A stretch of DNA of 64,000 bases from Gigaspora rosea (GCA_003550325.1 QKWP01001962.1:1-64000); one strand, 5' to 3'. Counted from the stretch's first letter, positions 22,255-34,514 are shown. Program-made: numbers and translations. The notes: generated from the letters alone by a model not told the origin.

Positions 22255-22964
22255 TGTTATAGAATGAATAGTCATTATTTTATTGTATTTTATTATTATT
22301 ATTTTTAGTTTGTATTTTATTATCATAAGAAGTTGAATATTTAGAATAGTTTATACTGCTTATACTGCTTATATCACTTCTAATTTTTATATCACTTATA
22401 ACGATTATACTGCTTATAACGATTATACCGCTTATAATGATTATGCTGCTTATAACGATTATATCGCTTATAACACTTATAACACTTATAACGCTTATAA
22501 CGCTTATAATGCTTATACCACTTGTAATGCTTATCATTATAGATCAATGCTTATAGCACTTATTCTAAAATGTATTTAAAGACACAGAATTTCTCTTAGT
22601 CAAGAGAGACAAGCATAGGCTAGAAGAGACAAGAATGGACCCAGACCAAGACACCCCACTTCTCCTTCTATTTATTATACCTCTTGTACTAGGATTTCTT
22701 AGGAACAGAAACCTAAGGATAGCCTATCTCAGATTATTAATAAAGAAACTATTTATCTCAATAACACCAAGTTATTATCAAGTAATAGTAAAATCAATAA
22801 TTCCTTATTAAATACCATACTGAACTGCCCTTAGAGAAGAGTATAATTTCTTACAGACTAAGGAGTTATACCTACCTCTTGAACATCGCTATAAACTGAC
22901 AAAGGATCCCTGTAGCTATGTTATTGTTATAGTAAGGAGTAAAGAAGGCCTCCCTACTGTAACA
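22255..22964 (+). mobile_element. Solo LTR inserted in the satellite
   Basis: It starts TGTTATAGAATG and ends CTGTAACA. It is flanked by the 4-bp direct repeat CTAT (22,251-22,254 and 22,965-22,968), and the satellite resumes on the far side. The terminal bases match the Ty3/gypsy LTRs of this window (TGTTATAGAAT on the minus strand at 46,012 and 54,903, with TGTAACA at the other end), so it is probably a related family. It contains an AT-rich minisatellite at 22,340-22,555 (CTTATAACGATTATAC-like units), whose minus-strand translation gives a meaningless Ile/Ser-rich frame. Confidence 0.75.
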
Positions 22965-22968
22965 CTAT

Positions 22969-23095
22969 TTTAGACAATTAAAGCTGTAACTTTAGATAAT
23001 TAAAGTTATAACTTTAGATAACTAAAATTGTAACTTTAGACAACTAATTTTGTAACTTTGAAAAACCAAGATTGTAATTTTACATAATAATTTTA
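22969..23095 (-). repeat. Distal remnant of inverted 22-bp satellite
   Basis: Five to six degenerate units of the CTAAAGTTGTAACTTTAG type continue after the solo LTR. This shows the LTR was inserted into a pre-existing array. Confidence 0.8.
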
Positions 23096-23146
23096 GCATG
23101 CATATAGCTAAAATTTTGAATTACTTGATTTTAGTATAATCTTGTT

Positions 23147-23420
23147 GGGAATTATAGTAAAAACCAGATCATAGTGAATATATCATATGACTTATATGAA
23201 AAGTATTGAATTTAAAAACTATACTCTCTTTTTTTAACCTTGATAAGAACTCTGACTCTAAAAAAAATTTTATCTATATATATTATGAAATTAGACCCAA
23301 TTTTTAAAAATTTCTTTAATCTTTGTATAAAATCTATCATAATTCAGGCCAACTGGCAAGAAATTTTTTATAATTCTGGTCAGAATTTTATTATAATCCG
23401 ATTTTTACTATGATTCCCTA
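23147..23420. mobile_element. MITE family A, copy 1
   Basis: About 275 bp with inverted ends GGGAATTATAGTAAAAACCA / TTTTTACTATGATTCCC. Shared internal landmarks are GACTTATAT, TATTATGAAATTAGACCCAA, AATTCAGGCCAACTGGC and TTTTTTATAATTCTGG. Copies 2 and 3 are at 39,624-39,904 and 40,568-40,838. Confidence 0.75.
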
Positions 23421-26400
23421 TATTGCTTACTGGCTTTAGTACTAGAAATTTACAAAAAAATATATAAATTTAGTTAGAAAAAAGAATCAATATATTGGAC
23501 ATAGACCTTAATATAACTATAATGATAATATGTGTTAATTGCTATTTAGAGATGAAATACAAGTTGAAAAAAATCAAAAAAGTTAAGAATAAGTAATGGT
23601 CTACAAAAATAGCTATAGAAATAGACAGGACTTAATATACTTAATCAAGATTATAATTTATAATAAAATTCTAACTCAATTAGAAATATAATAAGAGTCC
23701 TAGAATATGCAAGTATAACTTTATACTGTATCAACAAATGCTAGTTCAATTTTAACAAATCTTAATTGTTGACTAAAAGCTCTTTTCACTAGAACTTGCT
23801 ATTATTTTATTATACATATTTTATTATTAGTTGATCAAGATATCATACAGATTAGATAAATAAATTTTTTACTATAAAATTTGAATGATTAATACTTATA
23901 TAAAATTCTTGATTTATATAGTAAATTGCAACAGTAAGCATTTTTAATTTCTACTTTTAGAAGTTTTATAAAAAAAAGAATATGTTCTAAACAACATGAG
24001 CATTTAGATACACAAATACTTTATTATTCTTGTATTTAAATTTTAAAAAATAATAAACTCAAAAAGAATCTTGTCTTTGAAAATGCTCTTTTGTTTTATA
24101 ATCTATAGTATTAGCAAATCAAACTCTATTCAAAAAACAAAATAACTAGTAAACGTTTGCACTAGGATTTTAAAACAACTTAACTATATAAACTTACAAA
24201 CCTGTTAGCAATCTATTTTTGGTTAGAGTAAAAAAAAAAAAGTATTAAAAAATGCACTTTGCATATTGATTTCTCTGGATTTTGGTTTGAATATAAACTT
24301 GAATCTAAAAAAAAGAAAGAACACTATATTAATTTTCCGAATCTTAGTAAAATAATAAATATAGAAGGAAAAAAGACTACTATTTTGACTTCTTTGAACT
24401 TGAAATAGTAAATAGATTAGAAGAAAAAAAGATACCACTATATTGACTTCTCTGAAATAGATCAGAAAAAAAAGGTAACCATGTTAATTTTTTTAAATTT
24501 TAGTAAAATTTTTAGATTGGAAATAATTTAAATTATATATAAATTAAACCATATTTGTTTTATTTTGTTTATATTAATTTATAAGTAATTTGAATTTTTT
24601 TAATTAGTTATTTACCAATTAAATTAGTCATATAATGGGATAATAGTATAAGGGTCAGGATAGTAGTATAGGGATCAGAATAGTAGTATAAGGATCAGAA
24701 TCAGAATAGCAGTATAAAAATAGAAATAGCAGTATAAAAATTAGATTTGTAGTATAATTAAATTATTATTGATTAAATCAAATTATTAAAATAAAATTTG
24801 TTATATGGCTTAATATATTTATATTGTTAATATAAGTCACTCTTATTATAGTAAAGTAATTAGTTTTAATAATAGAAATTTTTAAAAATTTATGATATCA
24901 AGAGTTTTATTAGCAAATTTACTATATCAAGAGAATTTTATATAGATTGGCTTTGAGTCCAACTTTACTATATTGAGATTTTAATTGGTTTTTACTATAT
25001 TGAGAATTCACTATAATGAGATTAACTTGTATAATTTTATTTATAAAAAAAATATATAATATTACTAATCTCTCTAACCAACTATACTAACTCTAACTCT
25101 AATTCCAATTCAACTCTACAAATATTCTAAAACAAAATTAAGTTACTTATTTAAATCAATATCTTTAATAGATTATAGAACAATACCAATGCTTTTTTTT
25201 TTATTCTTGACTATGCTTATACTCTAAAATTCAAGTATTTGTTAATTTAAATCTTTATTTTCAAAAACCACACAAAAGCTATTCAAATTGCTATTTTAGT
25301 AGATTATAAAAACACTTCAATGCCATTTTTTTTATTATTTGTGTATTTATGCTATATTGTCACTTTTGGTAGATTTTGAAAACTACTCAAACATCTTTTT
25401 TTTTATTATTGCCTGTGCCTATACCATATTGCTTCTAAAGTTCAAGATAAATTGCTTATTCAAATTAAAGCCTTTAGCAAATTCAAAAACTACTCAAATG
25501 CCTTTTTATTCTATGCTATATCAATTGTAATAGAATACAAAACTAAATGCATTTGAATTGTTGTCTTCAACAAATTTCAAACTATACAAACATCTTTTAT
25601 TATACCTATACTAAAAGCCAAAGACAGTACTAATACCAGGAATGACAACCTAATAATGATTTCGGAAAATGTGTTTCTGATAGTAGCTAAAAAGTAAAAT
25701 CTAAAAAGCATATTTGAAAAATATAAAACAAAAAAAATTTAATAAAATAATTACCCAGTTATTTTTTTATCTGTTTAAAAATTTCAAGATTATATACTAA
25801 AAAAAAAAAATAAATCTACTTAGCAAAAATCACAATCTATATAGTACAAAATAAGTTTTCTTAATTTTCATTACATTTTTATAAAATTCTCTTTTTTAAA
25901 AGATGCATTTTATAGAAAGCTCTTATTCATGCTCATCTAACAAGCTATTATTCATATCAAGATCTTGAAAACTCCAAAAGAATTATGCAAAAAAAAGACA
26001 AAATAATTGCTTATTTTAAAAGAGTTGCATATTACCAGACAATATTAGTTCTTATATTCTTTATATAGTTCAATTTGTTAAAGCTTTGCAACTTATTTAT
26101 TTTAAAGAATATTGTGTTATAACTAAGACTTTGGGTGAAATTTTAAAAACAAATTTTGTTGATTTGTGTAATTTATAAAAATCATATAATAAAAAATCAA
26201 ACATAATATCTCAATCAACTGTTATCATTATAAATATCAAGTATGTACTAATATTATGTGTTCTCTCTATAGCTATTCTACTGGCTAGTGCTAAGCTGCA
26301 CAAACTCAGCTGTTTAAGTTAAACATTTTTAATTTTAAAGTTGAATATGTGCTAAGTGGATATAGATACTTTAATAGTTTTAAGTAGGTTTAATATTTCA

Positions 26401-28640
26401 GTTTGGAATACTTATAGTTTGAATAGTATTAATATTTCAACTTTAATAGATTCTGAATTTACTGAGTTTCCATTTAGATATACAATATCTGCATATTCAT
26501 TAATTACTATGCAAAAAATTTCTTACTTAAATCTTTGATGATCAATAATTATTATATTATCTATTAATAAAAAATCTTACAAAGAAAAAAAGCAAATTTG
26601 TAAATATCTAATAAATAGATATAGAATCTGTATTAGATTACTAGTTATAATATCTGTATAAATTACTATAGTTCTGGTTTTTATTTTTGTTTGCTAAACA
26701 ATACATATTGTATATACCAGTCATGTTAAACTAGTAGAACTATAAAAGATTGATACAGATGCACCAATAAGATTTCTTCTAATAATCATCTCTATAAAAC
26801 AACCTTTTGTGCACTAATAAAAAGATTCTTTGCAAAATTTTAGATATATCAGTAATATAGTCAATGCTTGCATTAACAGAGCATATAGTTTCTTCTATCT
26901 AAAATAGTATATAAACAAAATCTAGTATTTTATTGGGTATCAGAATTTATAATTACATATTACTGTGCTACATTGGTATAACATACTTACTGCTATCTAA
27001 ATAGTATATAAATAATATCTTGCATTTGATTGGGCATCATAATTTATAATTTCACATATTGATATATATACTATGTTGATATGTGCTTTTTTATTGCTAT
27101 AAAAACTAGATAGTGTGTAATGTTATTATACAAAACAAGGAATAGAATTATAAATAAAAATTTGTAAATTTTGGTAACTTATTAGTATATATAATTTAAG
27201 ATTCTGTAGCTAGTATAAAAATTACATCTTTAGTACATACAGTATATTATATATATCTATAATTAAATACAGAAATATAATATTTTCAAAATATTTTTGC
27301 TAGCAATTATAGTAAATAAATAAAAAATTTAAAGGTTTATCAATTCAAAAATTGTTAAAAATTTAGATATTAGCAAATTTTGAATGAGTCTAGTTCTCAA
27401 GCACTTTCAAAATATATATATATAAATTTTCTAATATTAAAAAAACCATATTTTACTAAATATAAATTATATAAAATACTAATATCAAAAAATTTTTTAA
27501 AGTAATGATTAATGATATTTATATAATACTATAGTTAATAATCAATTATTAATACCCATATTGATATTAATTGATTAAGATAAATAACAAAGCTTATTGA
27601 TTATTATTAACAATATATGTTTATCAATAAATAAGAATTAATAAAATTTTTGTTTACTTATAACTTTTATTTAAATGTAACAATAGAGAAAATATCATCA
27701 ATAAACAGATTTAAAATGTATTCTTACAAATAAAAAAATTTAAAATTGTGCTTAATTTGTTTTATAAGTTTTGTGCTTGGTGCAATTCTTGGATCATTAT
27801 TCTTATTATTATCAGTAGTTGTTGGCTAAGCACTTTGAATATGATATTTCAAAAAATATTGTACCAGGAGGTATAGAATATTTCAATTTTCACATAGGTG
27901 TTACAAGTTAATAGGTTATAATTAAAGGGATTTTCTGACAATCATATATATTTATTTTCTTGCCTATTTTCCAATAATTATCTTCATTCAACACCTAGTA
28001 TTACCAGACTTCCCTGCCTTGTGAATTCTATATAATTATTATTATTTGGGTTCTTAGTTATTCCATAAATATAAATAGCTGAAAAACCTCCACTTATATG
28101 TTTATTTTAAATCCAAATTATTAATTTGGATAATTAAAACATAAATAATAATAAAAACAATAATAATAATAATAAATTATATAATATATACTTAATTTAA
28201 AAATTCTTGTTTTATATCTTTAGAATTATCAAGGACTTTAAACAAATGACTGTTTGCCTACTTTGCTTCCATACATTATTTTGGTCATCAAATCTGTAAA
28301 TATATCCATCAATCTTTACTGCCTTAAAAACAATGCCAAAGTCTTCTTTAGCAAGATACTTTATATTTGTAAATTTACTAAAGATATCCATTCAAGATAA
28401 TGTCTTAAAAACTCTTTGCACCAAGTTGCGTCTGTTTAATAAATTCATTGATGTTAGGATTGTCACTTGTCCAATTATAAAATTCCTTTTGAAATCTTAA
28501 CAATGAATAATAAATATAATAATGCATTAAGAGCTATGACTTAAAAACAACTAATACATACAGTCTATAATGGGTTAATTGAAAATAAATTATTTTTAGA
28601 ATTATCATTAGTGTTTAACATTCATTAAGGTATTGATTGT
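23421..28640. other. AT-rich block without recognisable genes
   Basis: More than 5 kb of roughly 80% A+T with no frame above about 70 codons that looks like protein. The open stretches at 24,223-24,438, 25,339-25,530 and 26,356-26,538 have random-composition translations. A degenerate minisatellite of GGATCAGAATAGTAGTATAA-like units occupies 24,636-24,755. Confidence 0.6.
24636..24755. repeat. Minisatellite, about 20-bp units
   Basis: Five to six imperfect units with the core CAGAATAGTAGTATAAGGAT, degrading to AGAAATAGCAGTATAAAAAT at the right side. Confidence 0.7.
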
Positions 28641-28679
28641 TTGTAAATTACTGTAAAAAAAAATTCTGTAAAGAACTTA

Positions 28680-29900
28680 ACATTGTAGTGATACAAAGTA
28701 GGTGAATTAGTTAGAATTAAAGTCCGTTAGAGTACGTGATTTACTGCAAAAAAAAAAAAAATTATGTAAAGAACTTACAGACTATCCCTTAAACTGTAGA
28801 TTTTAGCAGGCAAATTTGCCTGCTAAAATTTTTAATTTTTGTTTATGATCTAATTTTGTTAAAATTTAATCTATTTTAAAAAATTTCATATAATAATATT
28901 TGAAAATAAGGATTAAAAATAGTGATATTTATTTTTAAACTATAAGAAAAAAAATTAAAGTTGTCTATATACTAAACTTTGTGTAACTTTAAAAAAAATT
29001 TTTTTAAAAAAAATTTTGTCTTTGTTCTTTGACAAACTTTTTATAGTTCACTTTTAGACCCACTTTACCTTAGAAAAACTTTGTAGAGTTGGTTTTAAAA
29101 AACAATTTTGATAAGTAAAATGGTTAAATTTTATAAACAAAATATTAACTTTAATTAGTAGCAAAAATATTTTTTGTAGACGGGAACATATAAAAATTTA
29201 AAAATTTTTAAAAAATTTCTATAGTAGAATTTTAGAATTGGTTAACTTTCAAATTAAATATTTTTTAATTATATTAAAACTAAATTACAAATTTTACAAA
29301 ATATTAACTAATTATATTTTAAATTTTCATTTTAGCTTAGAAATAGGGGGTCTAAGCATAATAAAATTTTAAGTAATTATAAAAAACAACAACAAAAAAA
29401 CTTTTTAGCAGGCAAATTTGCCTGCATTACGGTTTAAGGGATAGAAGGGACACAAAGTAGATGGATTAGTTAGAGTTAAAGTCCGTTAGGGTATTGATTT
29501 GTAAGTGATTTACTGCAAAAAAAAAAAAAAAAAAAAANCTGCAAAAAAAAAAAAAATTATGTAAAGAACTTACAGACTATCCCTTAAACTGTAGATTTTA
29601 GCAGGCAAATTTGCCTGCTAAAATTTTTAATTTTAATTTTATTATTTTTACTTATAAAGTTTCAACTCTGGCATTTTAAAAAAACAAAAAAAAAAAAAAA
29701 AAAAAAATTCTGTAAATACTTACAGACTATAGAGGGACACAAAGTAGGTGGATTAGTCAGAATTAAAGTTCGCGATTTACTGACTATAGAGGCGACAAAG
29801 TAGATGGGTTAGTCAGAATTAAGGTCTGTGATTTACTGAAAAAAAAAATTCTATAAACTTACGAGCTGTAGTGATACAAAGTAAGTGGATTAGTTAAGCA
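28680..29900. repeat. Cluster of about 90-bp poly-A-linked repeats
   Basis: Repeated module: GATACAAAGTAGGTGGATTA, GTTAGAATTAAAGTCCG, TGATTTACTGC, a poly-A run, then ATTCTGTAAACTTAC. Copies start near 28,688, 29,450, 29,730, 29,785 and 29,875, and again at 31,910-32,100. N at 29,538 lies in one of the poly-A runs and is followed by a copy of 28,745-28,845. The assembly is unreliable here. Confidence 0.75.
28785..29441. mobile_element. MITE family B, copy 1 (TA target, palindromic ends)
   Basis: 657 bp between TA dinucleotides. The ends are TCCCTTAAACTGTA and the complement of TACGGTTTAAGGGA. Just inside each end lies a GCAGGCAAATTTGCCTGC palindrome; at 28,801-28,828 it extends to a perfect 28-bp palindrome by adding TTTTA/TAAAA. 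A possible empty-site relative (ACTTACAGACTATAGAGGGACAC) is at 29,722. A left-end fragment follows the N at 29,538, and a diverged inverted copy is at 55,191-55,862. Confidence 0.75.
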
Positions 29901-30479
29901 TAGAGTCTTTCATTTTGATTGGCTAATAGAAAACAAGCGCGAAGTAAAAAAAAATCGTTGAAATTATTAAACAAAAAATCATGTTTAAATTATAAATTTT
30001 AATTTATAATAATTTCTAACACATTGATCCTTATATCCATTGAGTCAAATACATATCCAGTTAAATTTAATAAAAGAATTAATATCTTTAAGCTTAACAA
30101 TTTTTAAATACATATAGATAATCTTTATTAACCAAATCGCTTACTAACTGGTCATAATTTAATTAAAAGATAATTAATGAATAAAAATAAACGAATTAAA
30201 AAGAACCATCAACTATTAAAGCATAATACACGCTTATGGAGGGTATGGACAGAATAAAAAACTAAATACTAACTAAAGAACATAGTGTGTAATCGTACGT
30301 ATCCTATGCATACTTTGTTTAATACGTTGTAGTTTTTAAAAACTTAGTCGAATAACCCTATATTCAGAAAAATATTAAAAGAACTGTAAGTATTATTGTT
30401 TAAATCGCGCTATTTTCAAGTTTAAAAAAACCTTTGTCTTCAAAATCGCAATGCTGGGGTCTGAAAGTTTGGTTTTTTA

Positions 30480-30765
30480 AGCTTTATACAATATACAGTA
30501 TATTGTAAGAACGTTATACAAAGTGCTTAAAAGTAGCTCTCATCTAATTTTCGAATTACCTTGTCATTTTTCAAATTACTTTAGAGGTAGGTTAAATAGA
30601 ACGATATCTTTCTTGTAATATTTGTGGTGTAACTCAGAAATGCTTCCTTGTAGCCAGAAAACGATTCAAAGTCAGATTATCGGTAAATTTAATAGTAACA
30701 TATATGGTTATGATCATCCAATCACAATGAAAGCCCGCTATGCTGATTAGTTAGAATAGAATAGC
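30480..30765. repeat. Diverged direct repeat, copy 1 (partner 31,645-31,930)
   Basis: Shared landmarks in order: TATACTGTAAG-like, CTCTCATCTAA, CGAATTACCT, AATTACTTT, CCAATCA, AGC[CG]CGCTATGCT and GATTAGTTAGAAT. Copy 1 carries an extra inverted repeat at its end (30,719-30,784: AATGAAAGCCCGCTAT against ATAGCGGGCTTTCAT), making a foldback. Confidence 0.55.
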
Positions 30766-30990
30766 GGGCTTTCATCGTAATTGGCTGATTTTTGTAGATC
30801 ATCTCATGATATTGCAAAAATATAATTGGTTAATCAAATTATTCGCAAGGCAATATTTTATCAGTAATACTAATCAATGTAACGACTAAATATTCAATAA
30901 TGTATAAAATTAATTTGTATTAATAAATACATTACTATGAAATTTAACAACCCAGAGTTCAAGATCATAATCCCGATACAAATAGAATCA

Positions 30991-31251
30991 TATGGGCTGC
31001 CGTCAATAGAAATCAGGCAGATTAACATTCTAAAAAAAATTAATGCCTTAACTTTCACAGCTCATAGCTCGGTGATTTTCGAAGCTATTAACATGATTTA
31101 GTAGTCAAAAGAAAGCTTAGGTCTTAAGCTTTCTTTTGACTATTATATGATAATAATAGCTTCGAAATCATCGAGCTATGAGCTGTAAAAATAAAGAAAT
31201 AAATTTTTTCAGAATGTTGATCTGCCTGATTTCTATTGACGGCAGCCCATA
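30991..31251. mobile_element. Large foldback MITE
   Basis: 261 bp that is almost wholly self-complementary around 31,121. Outer arms: TATGGGCTGCCGTCAATAGA against its complement at 31,232-31,251. Middle: CAGCTCATAGCTCG / CGAGCTATGAGCTG. Inner: AGTCAAAAGAAAGCTTA / TAAGCTTTCTTTTGACT. It is bounded by TA. No coding capacity. Confidence 0.85.
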
Positions 31252-32249
31252 TAATCCAAGATCTTATTTAAAACAAAAATACTATTACACAAATTAAAAA
31301 TAAAAATAATAATGAAAAGCACCAAAAAAATTAAATATTTATTATAAGAGATAATAAAAAACCATATAACAAATTTTAATTGTATATAATAACAGTTAAT
31401 TAATACAACCCGAATTTAACCTTAATCTTAAATTAATAATCTTAGACGTAACACTACGCTTTAATATTCTTAGATATACTACTATTTTTAATCTCTCACA
31501 AAGTTCGCAAGCTTATATTTTCATTGCTTCATGTCACTAAGCTATTTTACCGGCAGTACGTGTCTGTCTTTAAAATAATAAATAAATTATAAATAAAATA
31601 GATTAGCGATGTAAATCTTTTGAATTTACTGTCATTTCACCAAGTTTAATATACTGTAAGCTATATTGGTTAAATTGAAACGTCTAGACATACCTCTCAT
31701 CTAACTTCCGAATTACCTCGCGGTTTACCGAATTACTTTGATAGTATATAAAGCAAAGCTTGAACTTTCGAATTTTTTTTTTTGTCTTACCTTCACCCGA
31801 TTCGTATTCGTGGCCCCCGATCCATTCTTGTGACAGCAAATCGTTACTTTAATAAGACTTTATATGATGAGATGATCTTCAAATTCAACCAATCATAATA
31901 AAGCGCGCTATGCTAGGTGGATTAGTTAGAATTAAAGTCCGTGATTTACTGCAAAAAAAAAAAAAAAAAAAAAATCCTGTAAACTTACGAGATGTAGCGA
32001 TACAAAGTAGGTGAATTAGTTAGAATCAAAGTCCGTGACTTACTGCAAAAAAAAAAATTCTGTAAATTTACGAGCTGTAGTGATACAAAGTAGGTGGATA
32101 GCCTTGATGTAACTTTTTCATTTTTTTTTTGTTTCCTTCGGATTTTTTGTGGCTTAAGTAATTGATAATCTCCGATCTTAACAAAGAAATAGAATTTGTT
32201 CATTGTTAACTTAATTTGCCATTTAAACTGGTTTCTCATGTAAATCATA

Positions 32250-32514
32250 CAGGAAAATTCCCGAATTCAAGTTGGAATTGATCAAATTACTCAACAGGAA
32301 CAGTACCAATTTCGTATAATTAAGGAGGTGAGTATGATTAAATAACTTTCTGCAAACAACATTCACTAACTTAAAGGCGGCAAAGAGAATAATGATCAGC
32401 TCATTAAAACACAATTACAGAATTAGGATCCTATACCAACAATCGTTCAGTCAGAACAGACCTCAATTTGCGACTTTCCAAAAGAACCTGGCAATTTCAT
32501 ATTATAACCGCTGA
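32250..32514 (+). pseudogene. Two-exon gene fragment A, unrecognised
   Basis: Acceptor TCATACAG precedes an open exon (32,250-32,327) that reads ENSRIQVGIDQITQQEQ and ends RIIKE in phase 0. A 49-nt intron follows (32,328-32,376) with donor GTGAGTATGATT, branch box CACTAAC and acceptor TTAAAG. The second exon is open for 45 codons (AAKRIMISSLK...AISYYNR) to TGA at 32,512. A related donor, intron and acceptor lie at 33,180-33,245, so this is half of a duplicated pair. I do not recognise the protein. A further possible exon (GAYWTGFDNSYYFEK) follows near 32,609. The missing start suggests a fragment. Confidence 0.35.
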
Positions 32515-32993
32515 ATATCTATATCAAATGTTCATGTTAATGGCCAACCTGTGTTAAGTGAAAGATAAACCGCCAGCCAGAACTAAGCCACACAATCCCA
32601 ACGCTTACAGGCGCATACTGGACTGGATTTGATAATTCATATTACTTTGAGAAAGCATGTACATAAACGTATTATATGATAGAACAAGGTAAAATATCTG
32701 AAGGATCACATTGTGATCGTTTTTACATAATAAATAAAAAAGCATTTGGCTTTGAATTTAATGTGCTAACCTAGAGTGCATTAAATCAAAGAGATGCGCT
32801 GTTATGGCCTCCAATAACGTTTTATTTTTCTTTTTCTTTTATAACCAATAAATTACTTGAGACTAATCGAGTCTATTTGGCTATTAATAGTACTTCTACG
32901 ATCTACATTTATTATTAAAAAGAAAATAAAATAATGTAAATATTTCTATTTCAGAAAATTTTAATTTTAATTTTAAAGATGTACTTATCTAAT

Positions 32994-33030
32994 GTTCCTG
33001 GTTTTAGCGCGACTGCGTCACGCAGCTACC
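32994..33030. repeat. GC-rich hairpin repeat, copy 3
   Basis: GTTCCTGGTTTTAGC, then GCGCGAC-TGC-GTCACGC (33,007-33,023), then AGCTACC. One stem pair is broken by G-to-A on the 3' arm, which could be CpG deamination. Confidence 0.7.
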
Positions 33031-33056
33031 CTAATAAGATATGCCTTACTTCGGTC

Positions 33057-33115
33057 ATAACCCTAACCCTGATGTAAGGTTTTTTCGAGTTGACGTGAAG
33101 TCAACAGATCGAAAA
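33057..33115. repeat. Telomere-like CCCTAA units and GTTGAC hairpin, copy 2
   Basis: AACCCTAACCCT at 33,058-33,070 is followed within 20 bp by the palindrome TTTTCGAGTTGAC-gtgaa-GTCAAC-aga-TCGAAAA (33,083-33,115). The GTTGAC part matches 3,187-3,215. Confidence 0.55.
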
Positions 33116-33141
33116 GATGCTAACCACGAGTAACATAACCC

Positions 33142-33348
33142 TATGAAACCACCAACCGGTATTGAGCCAAGTTAGGACAATCAAAGAAGGTGAGTATGAT
33201 TTCAATTGAATTGCCGGAAACAGTAACCGCTAACCTAATATAGGTGACAATAAGAGTGAAAATTAACACACGGGAACGCAATTGGGGCCTCACCCCAACT
33301 CTGCTGCAGCAAAAAGATAATTTGCGAATGAGCAATAAAGGAAAGTAA
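33142..33348 (+). pseudogene. Two-exon gene fragment B, related to fragment A
   Basis: The donor GTGAGTATGATT at 33,190 begins a 54-nt intron (branch CGCTAACC, acceptor TAATATAG at 33,243). The second exon, from 33,244, reads VTIRVKINTRERNWGLTP and continues to TAA at 33,346. Its first bases align with exon 2 of fragment A (GCGGCAAAGAGAATAATG against GTGACAATAAGAGTGAAA). The upstream exon has an in-frame TAG. The role is unknown. The conserved intron position shows the two fragments arose by duplication. Confidence 0.35.
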
Positions 33349-34514
33349 AATCAATAATGACAGACCTGAAGATAGTATTACATCAAAAAAAAAAAACCAG
33401 CCATCCCTGCTAGAGGCAAGGTTCACATGCAAATGTAGATAAGCCTATTCCAGCTACAATCCAAACGTTATTACTTTTATAGAGTCATGAAAGTATTTGA
33501 AAATATCTTAACTTATCAAAAACAATCAATAGTTGCAGTATTTGAATATCAAAGCAGATGGATTAGAATTCTGACAGCTATTGAACCTAAGTACTTTATT
33601 TGTCCCAAAGATAACATAAAAAGAAATATGACATCTATAGTCTTAGATTAATCCTTTGGGAAATTACAAGCAGAAGAACACCTTTACACTCCCTTGAACC
33701 AGACCAGTATTGTCAAAAGTTATTCACATATTCCAAAAAAATACCCCCCTATAGAAGGGATACTATATATTGTTTTGCAAAAAAAAAAAAAAAAGAAAAA
33801 CATTGGGACAATGCTTCTAACAATTGCCCAGAAGAATAACTTTCAATACTTTAAACAACTTATTTTTAACAAAATTTTGAGTCAGTACCACCCTACTGAA
33901 ACATTTTCTCGAAGTAGTAAAATTTCCTTAAGTCATCAGATCAATATAAAGGCATTACCAATTCACTGAAATTACCATACATCATCTTTTTATTTCACCT
34001 AAGGCAATAAATTCAAATACTTTAGTGCAGGAATAAAAATTTGAGGAAGGAAGCACATGATTGTTTTGCGCAACACAAATTTCTCAAAGCATTAGGGTTT
34101 TTCAAAGAAATACTTACAATAACAAGCACAGTTCTAAAGATCAAAATGTGCTTCAAATTAAATCTTTTTTGTAATAGATTTGGATTAGAAAATATAGACA
34201 AACATTGGCAGGAATGCTATCTTGATTTCTTTGGATATTACTAAAATGATCTTGGATCAAAAAAAAAATATCATGATAATCTAGGATCAAAAGAAGGAAA
34301 AGCATTAGTTGATGCACTATGCAAGGATACTATGTGACTTTTTTGAACCTCAATTATATTTTATTAATATTAAATTTATTAAAGATTGATATAATAGATT
34401 TTAGTCAAAATTTTTATGATAATTTTAAATATAGAAAATCAGCAAATTAATTACTCTCCTCTAAATTTAGAAAGAACTTTACTTATCAATCAATAAGAAG
34501 TTAAATTATCTATT

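Noticed and set aside
22280..22537. Ile/Ser-rich minus-strand frame
   Set aside because: It is the translation of a TTATAACGATTATA minisatellite within a solo LTR.
33694..34244. Plus-strand frames at 33,694-33,969 and 34,041-34,244
   Set aside because: The first includes a poly-A coded Lys run and has no recognisable motif. The second is short with no domain and no neighbouring exon signals.
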